Shown: positions 50,986-59,367 of the stretch, piece by piece | Layout: every line of letters starts with the position of its first letter | Position numbering within the stretch: the stretch's first letter is position 1 | Assembly (NCBI RefSeq): GCF_000373645.1 | Contig: NZ_KB892013.1 | Coordinates: 162,721 to 226,720 of the forward strand | Length of the DNA stretch: 64,000 nucleotides | Direction of reading: 5' to 3' | Origin: Streptomyces sp. ATexAB-D23 | GTDB taxonomy: Bacteria > Actinomycetota > Actinomycetes > Streptomycetales > Streptomycetaceae | Made by a program: the position numbers and the translations under genes | Notes under the pieces: model-generated | Told to the model about the DNA's origin: nothing | Databases searched by the model: none | Seen by the model: only the letters and a program-made list of their open reading frames with translations

Positions 50986-52024
50986 AGTCGGCGTACGCGT
51001 CCCTGATCTGGTCGGTGGACAGGCTGAGGTGTTCCAGGACCGTGAAACGTCCCGGACGGGTCTGGGGGGCGTACTCGACGGCCTGGACGAACTCCTCGAC
51101 GGTGAAGCCGATCTCCTCGGGCCGCACCGGCAGGCCGTGCCTGCGCAGCACCTCGGCGAAGAGGCCGGACTCCTGGTGGGCCCCGCGCAGGTGCATGGCG
51201 AAGGCGGCGCCGAGGCCCACCTGCTCGCCGTGGCTTGCGGCCCGCTTGGGGAAGAGCAGGTCGAAGGCGTGGCTGATCTCGTGGCAGGCGCCGGACGAGG
51301 GCCGGGTGTCGCCGCTGATCGAGATGGCGATGCCGGAGAGCACCAGCGACTCGGCGAGAACGGTGAGGAACTCGTCGTCCGCGACGGTGCCGGGGTGGCG
51401 CAGGACCGCCTCGCCGGCGGTACGGGCCATGGCGGCGGCGAGGCCGTCGATCTGCTCGCTGTTGACCTGGTGCGAGAGTTCCCAGTCGGCGATGGCGGAG
51501 ATGTTGGAGATCGCGTCGCCGATGCCGGAGCGCACGAAGCGGTCCGGGGCGTCACGGATCACCGACAGGTCGATCACCATCGCGATGGGCATGGGCACGC
51601 CGTAGGAGCCCCGGCCGTTGTCGTTGTCCAGGGTGGCGACGGGTGAGCACAGGCCGTCGTGGGCGAGGTTGGTGGCGACCGAGACCAGCGGCAGGCCGAC
51701 CCGGGCCGCGGCGTACTTCGCCACGTCGATGATCTTGCCGCCGCCGAGGCCGACCACGGCGTCGTAGCGCTTGCCCTTGATGTCGTCGGCCAGCTGGACC
51801 GCCGCGTCGATGCTGCCGCCCGCGACGCAGTACCAGTCGGCGCCCGGCAGGGCCGGTGCCAGCTTCTCGCGCAGGGCCTGGCCCGAGCCGCCGCTGATCG
51901 CGATGGCGAGCTTGCCGGACGCGGAGATCCGCTGGTCGGCGAGGAGGCCGGCCAGGTCGTGCATGGCGCCCCGGCTGATGTCGACGAAGACCGGGGAGGG
52001 GATGAGTCGTGTCAGTACCGGCAC
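50963..52024 (-). CDS. Iron-containing alcohol dehydrogenase, glycerol-1-phosphate-dehydrogenase-like
   Basis: 353 aa. The nucleotide site is VVGLGGGKIIDVAKYAAARVGLPLVSVATNLAHDGLCSP, resembling G1P dehydrogenases (AraM/EgsA) and 3-dehydroquinate-synthase-like folds. Metal ligands are Asp in GIGDAISN and the His residues in CHEISHAFD and ASHGEQVGLG. Such enzymes reduce dihydroxyacetone phosphate or a related ketose phosphate to a polyol phosphate. That could feed the nucleotidyltransferase to give a CDP-polyol for the phosphotransferases (inference). GTG 52024; overlaps the transferase gene by 13 bases. Confidence 0.87.
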   Translation of the reverse strand: MPVLTRLIPSPVFVDISRGAMHDLAGLLADQRISASGKLAIAISGGSGQALREKLAPALPGADWYCVAGGSIDAAVQLADDIKGKRYDAVVGLGGGKIIDVAKYAAARVGLPLVSVATNLAHDGLCSPVATLDNDNGRGSYGVPMPIAMVIDLSVIRDAPDRFVRSGIGDAISNISAIADWELSHQVNSEQIDGLAAAMARTAGEAVLRHPGTVADDEFLTVLAESLVLSGIAISISGDTRPSSGACHEISHAFDLLFPKRAASHGEQVGLGAAFAMHLRGAHQESGLFAEVLRRHGLPVRPEEIGFTVEEFVQAVEYAPQTRPGRFTVLEHLSLSTDQIRDAYADYAKTISS

Positions 52025-52749
52025 GCGATCTCCCGCCCCTTCGCGAGGTCGTCGTGGTTGTCGATCTCGACCCAGCTCACGTCACCGATGGGGGCGACGT
52101 CGACGGTGAAGCCGCGGTTGACGAGCTCCTGGTAGCCGTCCTCGTAGTAGAGGTCCGGGTCGCGCTCGAAGGTGGCCTTCAGCGCGTCGGCCAGTTCCTC
52201 GGCGGCCTCGGGCTCGATGAGGGTGAGGCCGATGTACTCGCCGGTCGCCTCGGCCGGGTCCATCAGCTTGGTGATCCGGCGGACGCCCTTGCCGTCCTCG
52301 ACGACGACCTTCATCTCCTCGTCGGCGAGGTTCTTCACCGTGTCGAGGGCGAGGATGATCTTCTGGCCCTGGCCGCGCGCGTCCAGCAGGGTCCGCTCGA
52401 CGGAGACCGGGTGCACGGTGTCGCCGTTGGCCAGGAGCACTCCGCGCTTCAGCACCTCACGGGCGCACCACAGGGAGTAGGCGTTGTTCCACTCCTCGGC
52501 CTTGTCGTTGTCGATGAGGATGAGCTTCAGGCCGTACGTCGCCTCCAGCTCCTCCTTGCGCGCGTAGACGGCCTCCTTGCGGTAGCCGACGACGACGGCG
52601 ACCTCGGTGAGCCCGATCTCGGCGAAGTTGGCCAGCGTGAGGTCGAGGATCGTCTTGTCGCCGTCCACCGGCACGAGCGCCTTGGGCAGTGTGTCGGTGT
52701 AGGGGCGCAGGCGCCGTCCTGCGCCGGCTGCCAGTACGAGGCCGATCAT
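52012..52749 (-). CDS. Nucleotidyltransferase (CTP- or NTP-dependent sugar/polyol-phosphate type)
   Basis: 245 aa. The N-terminal GLVLAAGAGRRLRPYTDTLPKALVPVDG is the nucleotidyltransferase Gly/Lys motif. Further on are NNAYSLWCAREVL, VLLANGDTVHPVSV (catalytic Asp) and GDVSWVEIDNHDDLAKGREI, resembling phosphocholine or polyol-phosphate cytidylyltransferases. It probably activates an alcohol phosphate with CTP for the two CDP-alcohol transferases. ATG 52749 follows GAAGGAG and overlaps the DUF5941 gene. Confidence 0.87.
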   Translation of the reverse strand: MIGLVLAAGAGRRLRPYTDTLPKALVPVDGDKTILDLTLANFAEIGLTEVAVVVGYRKEAVYARKEELEATYGLKLILIDNDKAEEWNNAYSLWCAREVLKRGVLLANGDTVHPVSVERTLLDARGQGQKIILALDTVKNLADEEMKVVVEDGKGVRRITKLMDPAEATGEYIGLTLIEPEAAEELADALKATFERDPDLYYEDGYQELVNRGFTVDVAPIGDVSWVEIDNHDDLAKGREIACRY

Positions 52750-54569
52750 GCGGGTTCTCCTTCGTCGTGAACGGCGGGGGCCCCGGAGGACACCCAGAAG
52801 CGGATGGACTCCACCAGCACGACCAGTGCCACGGCCACGGCGAGCACGGTGAGCGCCGTGGTGAAGCCGGATGCTCCGGTGAGTACGGCGGCGAACACGG
52901 CCACGACCAGGGTCCGGCCCTCGTGTCCGCCGATGGTGCGCACCAGCCACCGGGGCGGGGCACCGGTGCCGCCTCGGATGCGGTACACCGTGTCGTAGTG
53001 ATGGTAGGCGACGGCCGAGACCAGCCCGAAGGCCGCGGGGAGCGCCCCGTCGATGTCGCTGCGCGCGGCCAGGGCGAGGATCGTGCAGTATTCGGCGGCA
53101 CGGAAGACCGGCGGCACGAGCCAGTCGAGCGGGCCCTTGAGGGGCCGCGCCACGGCTATGCCGGAGCAGAGCGCGTAGAAGACGGCGGCGATGATCATCT
53201 GCCGGCTGCCGAAGGGCTGCAGGAGCGCGGCGGCGATCAGGGCGCAGGCTCCGACGACGGCCACCACCGGGGCGCCCCAGGAGCCCGGGATGCGGGGTCC
53301 GCGGGCGGCGACGAGTTCGGCGAGCGGGCCGGAGTCGGCGAGGTCCGCGAGGGCCTGGGCGGCGCGGTCGGTGCGGCGGGCCTTGCGGGTCAGGGAGCGC
53401 AGGAGGCGGCCGGCGGTGGTGTAGCAGGCCGCGAAGGCGCATCCGATCAGCAGGGCGTAGAAGACGATGCGCGGGGTGGTGAGCGCGGTGAGCACGGCGA
53501 TCATCGCCCAGCGCTCACCGATCGGGAGCACGATCATCCGGCGCACCCAGACCGTCCAGCCGACGCTGTCCAGCTTGTCGGAGAGGGCGGCCGTGGGGCT
53601 GGAGTTCGCCACCGCGTCGTGGTTGGCCTCGTTGAACGAGAAATCGATGACATGGCGGCACGACTGGAGGACCATCGCGCCCAGTGCCAGCGCCCAGACG
53701 TCGTCGCCGCCGCGCGCCGCGCCGAGGGCGAGGCCCGCGTAGTAGGCGTACTCCTTGGCACGGTCGAAGGTGGCGTCCAGCCAGGCGCCCATCGTGGAGT
53801 ACTGGAGCGAGTAGCGGGCGAGCTGCCCGTCGGTGCAGTCCAGGACGAACGAGAACAGGAGCAGGAGGCCCGCCGCGACATAGCCGCCGCGGGTGCCGGT
53901 GGCCGCGCAGCCGGCCGCGACGAGCGCCGTGAGCAGCGAGGCGGTGGTGACCTGGTTCGGGGTGAGGCCCCGGCGGGCGCACCAGCGGGCGATGTAGCGC
54001 GAGTACGGGCTGATGCAGTGGGTCGTGAAGAAGCCGTCGCGGGCCTTCACGGCGCTGCGCAGCCGGACCGCCTCGTCGTCCACGGCCTCGACGCCCGAGC
54101 GGGCGGCGGCGCGGGCGGCCTCGTCGGTGGGCACGGTGGCGACGAGGGAGCCCAGCTCGGGGCGCTGCACCTCGGTGCCCTCGGCCTCCATGGTGGCCGC
54201 GAGCCGGCCGGGGACGGTGCGGTCGGTGACCGTGGCGGTGCCGCCCGCGGGCACGCCGGCGCCGACCGCCTCGGTGGTGGTGCGCAGGGCGCTGACGAGG
54301 GCGGGGCGCGCTTCGGCCTGTGCGGTCAGGGCGCCGGGGACGGCCGCCGCGGGGAAGCGGGGGTCGGTGAGGGCGAGCCGCAGGGCGTGGCGGTGGCCGA
54401 CGAAGCGGGGGTCGACGAGGGCGACCCGGTGTGCGGGCGGCACGGTGGACAGCAGCCCGGCGGCTTCGGTGACGTCGGTGGCTGCCCGGACGTCGAAGCC
54501 CAGCGACCGAAGATCGTCCTCCAGTGACGATCCGGGCAGCGGAGCACCTGTGAGAATGGCGGTCGACAG
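52746..54569 (-). CDS. DUF5941/CDP-alcohol phosphatidyltransferase fusion protein
   Basis: 607 aa. An N-terminal ~200-residue cytosolic domain with Ala/Val/Thr/Pro-rich repeats (VALVDPRFVGHRHALRLAL) looks like a nucleotidyltransferase relative without clear active-site residues. The membrane part has the CDP-alcohol motif LDCTDGQLARYSLQYSTMGAWLDATFDRAKEY and about eight further helices. It heads the envelope operon. Start: CTG 54569, preceded by AAGGAG, gives MSTAILTG, the beginning I remember for this family. The next start in frame is GTG 54443, which would delete 42 family residues. If correct, this is a rare CTG start. Confidence 0.82.
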   Translation of the reverse strand: MSTAILTGAPLPGSSLEDDLRSLGFDVRAATDVTEAAGLLSTVPPAHRVALVDPRFVGHRHALRLALTDPRFPAAAVPGALTAQAEARPALVSALRTTTEAVGAGVPAGGTATVTDRTVPGRLAATMEAEGTEVQRPELGSLVATVPTDEAARAAARSGVEAVDDEAVRLRSAVKARDGFFTTHCISPYSRYIARWCARRGLTPNQVTTASLLTALVAAGCAATGTRGGYVAAGLLLLFSFVLDCTDGQLARYSLQYSTMGAWLDATFDRAKEYAYYAGLALGAARGGDDVWALALGAMVLQSCRHVIDFSFNEANHDAVANSSPTAALSDKLDSVGWTVWVRRMIVLPIGERWAMIAVLTALTTPRIVFYALLIGCAFAACYTTAGRLLRSLTRKARRTDRAAQALADLADSGPLAELVAARGPRIPGSWGAPVVAVVGACALIAAALLQPFGSRQMIIAAVFYALCSGIAVARPLKGPLDWLVPPVFRAAEYCTILALAARSDIDGALPAAFGLVSAVAYHHYDTVYRIRGGTGAPPRWLVRTIGGHEGRTLVVAVFAAVLTGASGFTTALTVLAVAVALVVLVESIRFWVSSGAPAVHDEGEPA

Positions 54570-54961
54570 ACGAACTCACTCCTTGGGTGCTGACACGGAT
54601 CGGCACGCGACAGTGCGGCCTGATGCGGCCGGCGGCATGTCGGCAGAGGCTATCGGATGAACGGAAGCGGGAGTTCACTGCCCGTTTGTGCTCCGTTCCG
54701 GGTGGAGCCGGATCATGCGCGCCGCCCGGCGATCATCATCGTCGATGGCCGCCTCACCTGACAAAACACCGGCTGCGGCCGTCTGCGGGACCAGCCGTCG
54801 GGCGGGCTGCTCCACCCGGCTGACCTGCGGGCATTTGCGCAGGTCAGAGCCAATGACAACGGTGTTCAGTGCCGTGTTGCCCGATACCCCCCGCCCGTAG
54901 TTGACTGGGCAGCGCCCGGGGCGACCGCACCGGGTCCGCGAGACGACCGGGAGGCGTCCCC
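54570..54961. other. Divergent promoter region of the envelope operon and the zinc exporter
   Basis: 392 bp, no gene. It holds the Zur-like site (54855-54869) and presumably both promoters. No clear -35/-10 pair was identified for the minus-strand operon. Confidence 0.45.
54855..54869 (+). promoter_or_regulatory. Candidate Zur box upstream of the zinc exporter gene
   Basis: TGACAACGGTGTTCA matches the Streptomyces Zur consensus TGAAAATGATTTTCA at 11 of 15 positions and keeps the TGA/TCA ends. It lies 93 bp before the exporter start. In S. coelicolor, zitB is activated by Zur at high zinc. Confidence 0.55.
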
Positions 54962-55903
54962 ATGGGGGCTGGGCACGACCACGGGCATGTACACGGCGGT
55001 CCCGCGCCCACCGGCACCGCGGCCGCCGCGCACAAGGGGCGGCTGCGCATCGCGCTGTGCATCACCCTGGCCGTGACGGTCATGGAGGTCGTCGGTGGAC
55101 TGCTGTCCGGCTCCCTCGCGCTGATCGCCGACGCGGCGCACATGGCGACCGACTCCCTGGGGCTCGGCCTGGCACTGCTGGCGATCCACTTCGCCAACCG
55201 GCCGGCCGGCCCGAACCGCACCTTCGGCTACGCACGGGCGGAGATCCTGGCCGCGCTCGCCAACTGCTGCCTGCTGCTCGGGGTGGGCGGCTATCTGCTC
55301 TTCGAGGCGGTGGAGCGCTTCGTCAGCCCGACCGAGACCCGGGGCGGACTGACCATCGCCTTCGCGCTGGTGGGCCTGGTCGCCAACGTGGTGTCGCTTT
55401 CGCTGCTGACGCGCGGGCAGAAGGACAGCCTCAATGTGCGCGGTGCCTACCTGGAGGTGCTGGCGGACACGCTCGGCTCGGTCACGGTGCTGGCGTCGGC
55501 GGGCATCGTGATGGCGACCGGCTGGCAGGCCGCGGACCCCATCGCCTCGCTGGTCATCGGCCTCATGATCGTCCCGCGTACGGTACGGCTCCTGCGCGAG
55601 ACGCTGAACGTGCTCCTGGAGGCGGCCCCCCGGGGCGTCGACATGGGTGAGGTACGCGACCACATCACTGCGCTGCCCGGTGTCCTGGACGTCCACGACC
55701 TGCACGCATGGACGATCACCTCGGGGATGCCGGTGCTCTCCGCCCATGTGGTGGTGCACCAGGATCTGCTGGACTCGATGGGCCACGAGAAGCTGCTGCA
55801 CGAGTTGCAGGGCTGCCTCGGGGACCACTTCGACGTCGAGCACTGCACCTTCCAACTGGAGCCGAGCGGCCACGCCGAGCACGAGGCGAAGCTCTGCCAC
55901 TGA
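54962..55903 (+). CDS. zitB: Cation diffusion facilitator, zinc exporter ZitB-like
   Basis: 313 aa. The N-terminus is His-rich (GHDHGHVHGG). Six helices are visible; IADAAHMATDSLGLGLALL and VLADTLGSVTVLASAGIVMA carry the HxxxD and DxxxD transport sites. The C-terminal cytosolic domain (LPGVLDVHDLHAWTITSGMPVLSAHVV) is typical of CDF dimers. The protein exports zinc or related ions in exchange for protons. ATG 54962 follows GGGAGGCG. A Zur-like box sits upstream, and in S. coelicolor the orthologue is followed by idi after one gene, as here. Confidence 0.9.
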   Translation: MGAGHDHGHVHGGPAPTGTAAAAHKGRLRIALCITLAVTVMEVVGGLLSGSLALIADAAHMATDSLGLGLALLAIHFANRPAGPNRTFGYARAEILAALANCCLLLGVGGYLLFEAVERFVSPTETRGGLTIAFALVGLVANVVSLSLLTRGQKDSLNVRGAYLEVLADTLGSVTVLASAGIVMATGWQAADPIASLVIGLMIVPRTVRLLRETLNVLLEAAPRGVDMGEVRDHITALPGVLDVHDLHAWTITSGMPVLSAHVVVHQDLLDSMGHEKLLHELQGCLGDHFDVEHCTFQLEPSGHAEHEAKLCH

Positions 55904-55997
55904 CCCCTCGGCCGGGAAAACCCGGGGTGTAGGGTTTCGCAGAGGTGTACGAACCGGCGCACCGGCCGGTGCCCGCCCACCCCGAGGGTTTCTCACG

Positions 55998-56513
55998 TTG
56001 ACCGACTTCTCCTGGCCCGCCCGTCCCGAGACGGCCGCCGACGCGGCCGCCGTGCGCGCGGTGAACGCGGCCGCCTTCCCGACCGAGGCGGAAGCCGCCC
56101 TGGTGGACGCTCTGCGCGTCGACACCTCGGCCTGGCTGCCCGGCCTCTCCTACGTCGCCGAGGCCCCCGACGGTTCCGTCGCCGCCTTCGCCCTGCTGAC
56201 CCGCTGCCGGGTCGGGGGCGCGCCGGCCCTGGCCCTGGCCCCGGTCGCCACGGCTCCGGAGCACCAGCGCCGGGGCGCGGGCCTGGCCGTGGTGCGGGCC
56301 GTGCTCGACGCGGCCCGGCTGCGCGGGGAGCCGCTGGTCCTGGTGCTCGGCCACCCCGAGTACTATCCGCGGTTCGGTTTCGTCCCCGCCTCGCGCTACG
56401 GAATCCGGCCGTCCTTCGAGGTTCCGGACGAGGCGATGATGGCGCTGGTGCTCGATGATTCCGTGCCAGTCGCGCGGGGCACGATTGAGTATCCGGCAGC
56501 TTTCGGGGTCTGA
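55998..56513 (+). CDS. GNAT-family N-acetyltransferase
   Basis: 171 aa. The acetyl-CoA-binding motif is APVATAPEHQRRGAGLAVVRAVLDAAR, followed by LVLGHPEYYPRFGFVPAS, as in GNAT enzymes that acetylate small amines or N-termini. The start is TTG 55998 behind GAGGG, an uncommon initiator. It is 94 bp from zitB and 125 bp from idi; the acceptor substrate is unknown. Confidence 0.85.
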   Translation: MTDFSWPARPETAADAAAVRAVNAAAFPTEAEAALVDALRVDTSAWLPGLSYVAEAPDGSVAAFALLTRCRVGGAPALALAPVATAPEHQRRGAGLAVVRAVLDAARLRGEPLVLVLGHPEYYPRFGFVPASRYGIRPSFEVPDEAMMALVLDDSVPVARGTIEYPAAFGV

Positions 56514-56638
56514 CGCCCCGCTGGGGGCGGGGCGGACATGCCAGGACCCGAAGTACGGACAAGCCGCTTTTGTACGGCAGACTTGAGCAGACTCGACGGG
56601 ACCGGCGCTCGGGGCCGGGACCACAGCGAAGGATGGGT

Positions 56639-57232
56639 ATGCCGACCACACCAGCGACCGCGGCGAACACCTCGTCGAACGGCACAGCAGAAGCGATCAT
56701 GCTCGAACTGGTCGACGAGAACGGCACCACCATCGGCACGGCGGAGAAGCTCGCCGCCCACCAGGCGCCCGGACAGCTGCACCGCGCGTTCTCCGTGTTC
56801 CTCTTCGACGAGCAGGGCCGGCTGCTGCTCCAGCAGCGCGCCCTGGGCAAGTACCACTCCCCCGGCGTCTGGTCCAACACCTGCTGCGGCCACCCGTATC
56901 CGGGCGAGGCACCCTTCGCGGCCGCCGCCCGGCGCACGTACGAGGAGCTGGGCATCTCGCCGTCGCTGATGGCCGAGGCGGGCACCGTTCGTTACAACCA
57001 CCCCGACCCCGCGTCGGGTCTGGTGGAGCAGGAGTTCAACCACCTCTTCGTGGGCCTGGCGCAGGAGCGGCTGCGGCCGGATCCGGAAGAGGTCGGCGAG
57101 ACGGCCTTCGTGACGGCCGGAGAGCTGGCCGAACGGCATGCCCGGCAGCCGTTCTCCGCGTGGTTCATGACCGTGCTGGACGCCGCCCGTCCCGCGGTCC
57201 GTGAACTGACCGGGCCGGCCGCGGGCTGGTAG
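56639..57232 (+). CDS. idi: Isopentenyl-diphosphate delta-isomerase, type I
   Basis: 197 aa NUDIX-fold enzyme. LHRAFSVFLFDEQGRLLLQQRALGKYHSPGVWSNTCCGHPYPGE contains the catalytic Cys and metal His residues. RTYEELGI is the NUDIX-like glutamate box and NHPDPASGLVEQEFNHLF the second metal site. It interconverts isopentenyl and dimethylallyl diphosphate, balancing precursors for isoprenoids such as the nearby hopanoid pathway. ATG 56639 lies six bases after AAGGA; ATG 56633 is a near alternative. Confidence 0.94.
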   Translation: MPTTPATAANTSSNGTAEAIMLELVDENGTTIGTAEKLAAHQAPGQLHRAFSVFLFDEQGRLLLQQRALGKYHSPGVWSNTCCGHPYPGEAPFAAAARRTYEELGISPSLMAEAGTVRYNHPDPASGLVEQEFNHLFVGLAQERLRPDPEEVGETAFVTAGELAERHARQPFSAWFMTVLDAARPAVRELTGPAAGW

Positions 57233-57253
57233 GGGCGTTCACCGGCGGGAGGG

Positions 57254-57709
57254 TCAGGGCACCGTGCCGAGCGGGAGGGCCGCCCAGATGACCTTTCCGC
57301 CGCCCGCGGTGTGCTCGACGTCGCAGCTCCCGCCGGCTTCCCTGGTGATCTCCCGGACCAGCAGCAGGCCGCGCCCACCGGTCTGCGCGTAGTCGGTCTC
57401 CAGCGCCGTGGGCCGGTAGGGGTGGTTGTCCTCGACGGACACTCTGACCCACTCCGCGCCCACGGCCACCTCCACGGCGAGTTCGGGCGAGAGCAGCGCG
57501 GCGTGCTTCACCGCGTTGGTGACCAGCTCGGAGACGATGAGCAGGAGCCCCTGGGTGATGTCGTCGTGGATGGGCACGTTCTGACGCTTCAGCAGGTCGC
57601 GCACGGCATGCCGGGCCCGGGGTACGGAGACGTCCGTGGCCGGGGCGGTGAACCGCCAGACCCCTTCGTACGGCACGGGCCGGGCGGGGATACTCCCGCG
57701 GCTCTCCAT
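57254..57709 (-). CDS. ATP-binding anti-sigma regulatory protein (HATPase_c_2, SpoIIAB/RsbW-like)
   Basis: 151 aa. The GHKL ATPase N-box is LIVSELVTNAVKHA, with VRVSVEDNHPYRP and TGGRGLLLVREITREAGG completing the ATP lid. Streptomyces has dozens of such small ATPases, acting as anti-sigma factors or kinases for anti-sigma antagonists. No partner gene is adjacent. ATG 57709 is used; GTG 57745 would add 12 residues without a better ribosome site. It converges on idi. Confidence 0.85.
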   Translation of the reverse strand: MESRGSIPARPVPYEGVWRFTAPATDVSVPRARHAVRDLLKRQNVPIHDDITQGLLLIVSELVTNAVKHAALLSPELAVEVAVGAEWVRVSVEDNHPYRPTALETDYAQTGGRGLLLVREITREAGGSCDVEHTAGGGKVIWAALPLGTVP

Positions 57710-57869
57710 AGTCCGGTACCCGCTCTCCACTCGAAGTGACTGCACGTGGAGTACAGAGTGCGGGGCGTAGTTGCCTCGGTCCGTACTACTGAACAGAAGT
57801 CGACTTCTATCGACCGGACTTGACCGATCTCACGCGTGAACATCTGCTTTCCGCCCACTTCTGGCCGGA

Positions 57870-57885
57870 TAGGCTCCGGCTCATG
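57870..57885 (+). promoter_or_regulatory. Candidate leaderless promoter of the enoyl-CoA hydratase gene
   Basis: TAGGCT (57870-57875) is followed by seven bases and then the ATG. Transcription would start at the start codon. No Shine-Dalgarno is present. Confidence 0.5.
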
Positions 57886-58653
57886 GACCGTACGGAACCC
57901 CGGCTGGAGCATGGCCTCGCGGACGGCGTGGCCACCGTCGTCATCAGCAACCCCGCCAAGCGCAACGCGATGACGGCCGACATGTGGCAGGAGCTGCCGG
58001 TGCTGCTGGACCGGCTGGCCGCCGACCCCTCGGTGGGCGCCCTGGTCCTGACGGGCGCCGGCGACACCTTCTGCGCGGGTGCGGACATCTCCTCGCTCCG
58101 GGACCCCTCGCGCGACCCGCAGGCACTGGCCGTCGCGGCCGAGGAGGCACTGGCGGCCTTCCCGCTGCCGACACTGGCGGCGGTGCGCGGCTACTGCGTC
58201 GGCGGCGGAAGCCAGCTCGCCGCCGCCTGCGATCTGCGCTTCGCGGCGGAAGGGGCCCTGTTCGGTGTCACGCCCGCGAAGCTCGGGATCGTCTACCCCG
58301 CGTCGTCCACCCGGCGTCTCGCCGCGCTGACGGGCCCCTCGACGGCCAAGCACCTGCTCTTCTCCGGGGAGCTGATCGATACGGAGCGGGCGCTGCGGAC
58401 CGGGCTGGTGGACGAGGTGCTGCCGGCCGGCGAACTGGACGAGCGGGTCGGCGCCTACGTACGGACCCTGGTGTCCCGTTCCCGGCTGACGCAGGCGGCC
58501 GCCAAGGAGTTCGCGGCGGGGCGCGAGGACCGGGACGGCCACTGGGCGGGGCAGGCACGGCGCAGCGGCGACACCGCGGAGGGTGTCGCCGCCTTCCTGG
58601 AGCGCCGCACGCCCCGCTTCACCTGGCGGGCCGCGGCGCCTACTGAAGGATGA
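57883..58653 (+). CDS. Enoyl-CoA hydratase/isomerase family protein
   Basis: 256 aa crotonase fold. ATVVISNPAKRNAMTADMWQELP, LTGAGDTFCAGADISSL and YCVGGGSQLAAACDLRFA supply the CoA pocket and oxyanion hole. Two catalytic acidic residues of the classic hydratase are not both obvious, so an isomerase or other crotonase reaction is possible. ATG 57883 fits the leaderless promoter; an upstream in-frame start at 57820 is less likely. The 3' end overlaps the convergent DJ-1 gene by 14 bases. Confidence 0.85.
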   Translation: MDRTEPRLEHGLADGVATVVISNPAKRNAMTADMWQELPVLLDRLAADPSVGALVLTGAGDTFCAGADISSLRDPSRDPQALAVAAEEALAAFPLPTLAAVRGYCVGGGSQLAAACDLRFAAEGALFGVTPAKLGIVYPASSTRRLAALTGPSTAKHLLFSGELIDTERALRTGLVDEVLPAGELDERVGAYVRTLVSRSRLTQAAAKEFAAGREDRDGHWAGQARRSGDTAEGVAAFLERRTPRFTWRAAAPTEG

Positions 58654-59275
58654 AGCGGCTCCGGCCGCGCCACTCCTCCACGAGCCCGGCCGGGGCCTTC
58701 TGGGGCGAGCCCGCGTCGTACGGCGGCTGCGGGTCGTACTCCGTCAGCAGCTGTACGGCCTGGGCGGTCCGGTCGCCGGCGATCCGGCCGAGCAGCGTGA
58801 GGCCCATGTCGATGCCGGACGAGACGCCGGCCGCGGTGACGTACTTGCCGTCGAGGACCACGCGTTCGCCGGTGGGCTCGGCGCCGTAGTCCTTCAGCGT
58901 GTCCAGGGCGAGCCAGTGCGATGTGGCGCGCCGCCCCTTGAGCAGCCCGGCGGCGGCCAGCAGCAGCGACCCGGTGCACACCGAGGTGGTCCAGGTGCTG
59001 GTCGCGTCCACCCGGCGCAGCCAGCCGAGCAGGTTCTCGTTCTCCATCTGGTGGTGCTGCCCCGGGCCGCCCGGGACGATCACCAGGTCGGGGGCGGGGA
59101 CCTCGTCCAGCGCGCGGTGCGCGACCAGGTCGAGGCTGCCGCTGTCGTTGCGGACCGCGCCCGCCCGCTCGGCTACGAAGACGGTCTCGGCACCGGGGGT
59201 GCGGGAGAGGATCTCGTACGGTCCCACGGCGTCCAGTGCGGTGAAGCGGTCGAAGAGGAGGATGGCGATCTGCAT
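58640..59275 (-). CDS. DJ-1/PfpI family protein
   Basis: 211 aa. QIAILLFDRFTALDAVGPYEIL opens the Rossmann-like fold, and the nucleophile elbow is TSVCTGSLLLAAAGLL with Cys. GGPGQHHQMENENLLGWLRR follows the family pattern. Functions include glyoxalase, protease-like and sensor roles. It is 93 bp downstream of a GlxA-type regulator that carries the same domain, suggesting related substrates. The 3' end overlaps the enoyl-CoA hydratase gene. Confidence 0.87.
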   Translation of the reverse strand: MQIAILLFDRFTALDAVGPYEILSRTPGAETVFVAERAGAVRNDSGSLDLVAHRALDEVPAPDLVIVPGGPGQHHQMENENLLGWLRRVDATSTWTTSVCTGSLLLAAAGLLKGRRATSHWLALDTLKDYGAEPTGERVVLDGKYVTAAGVSSGIDMGLTLLGRIAGDRTAQAVQLLTEYDPQPPYDAGSPQKAPAGLVEEWRGRSRFILQ

Positions 59276-59367
59276 GGGTTACTGCCCGTCTCTCGGCTCG
59301 GTCGGTTCTCCGGCGGCTCCGGCGGAGAACCGACGGTTTCTCGGTAACTCGGTCTGTCGTCGCTCGT

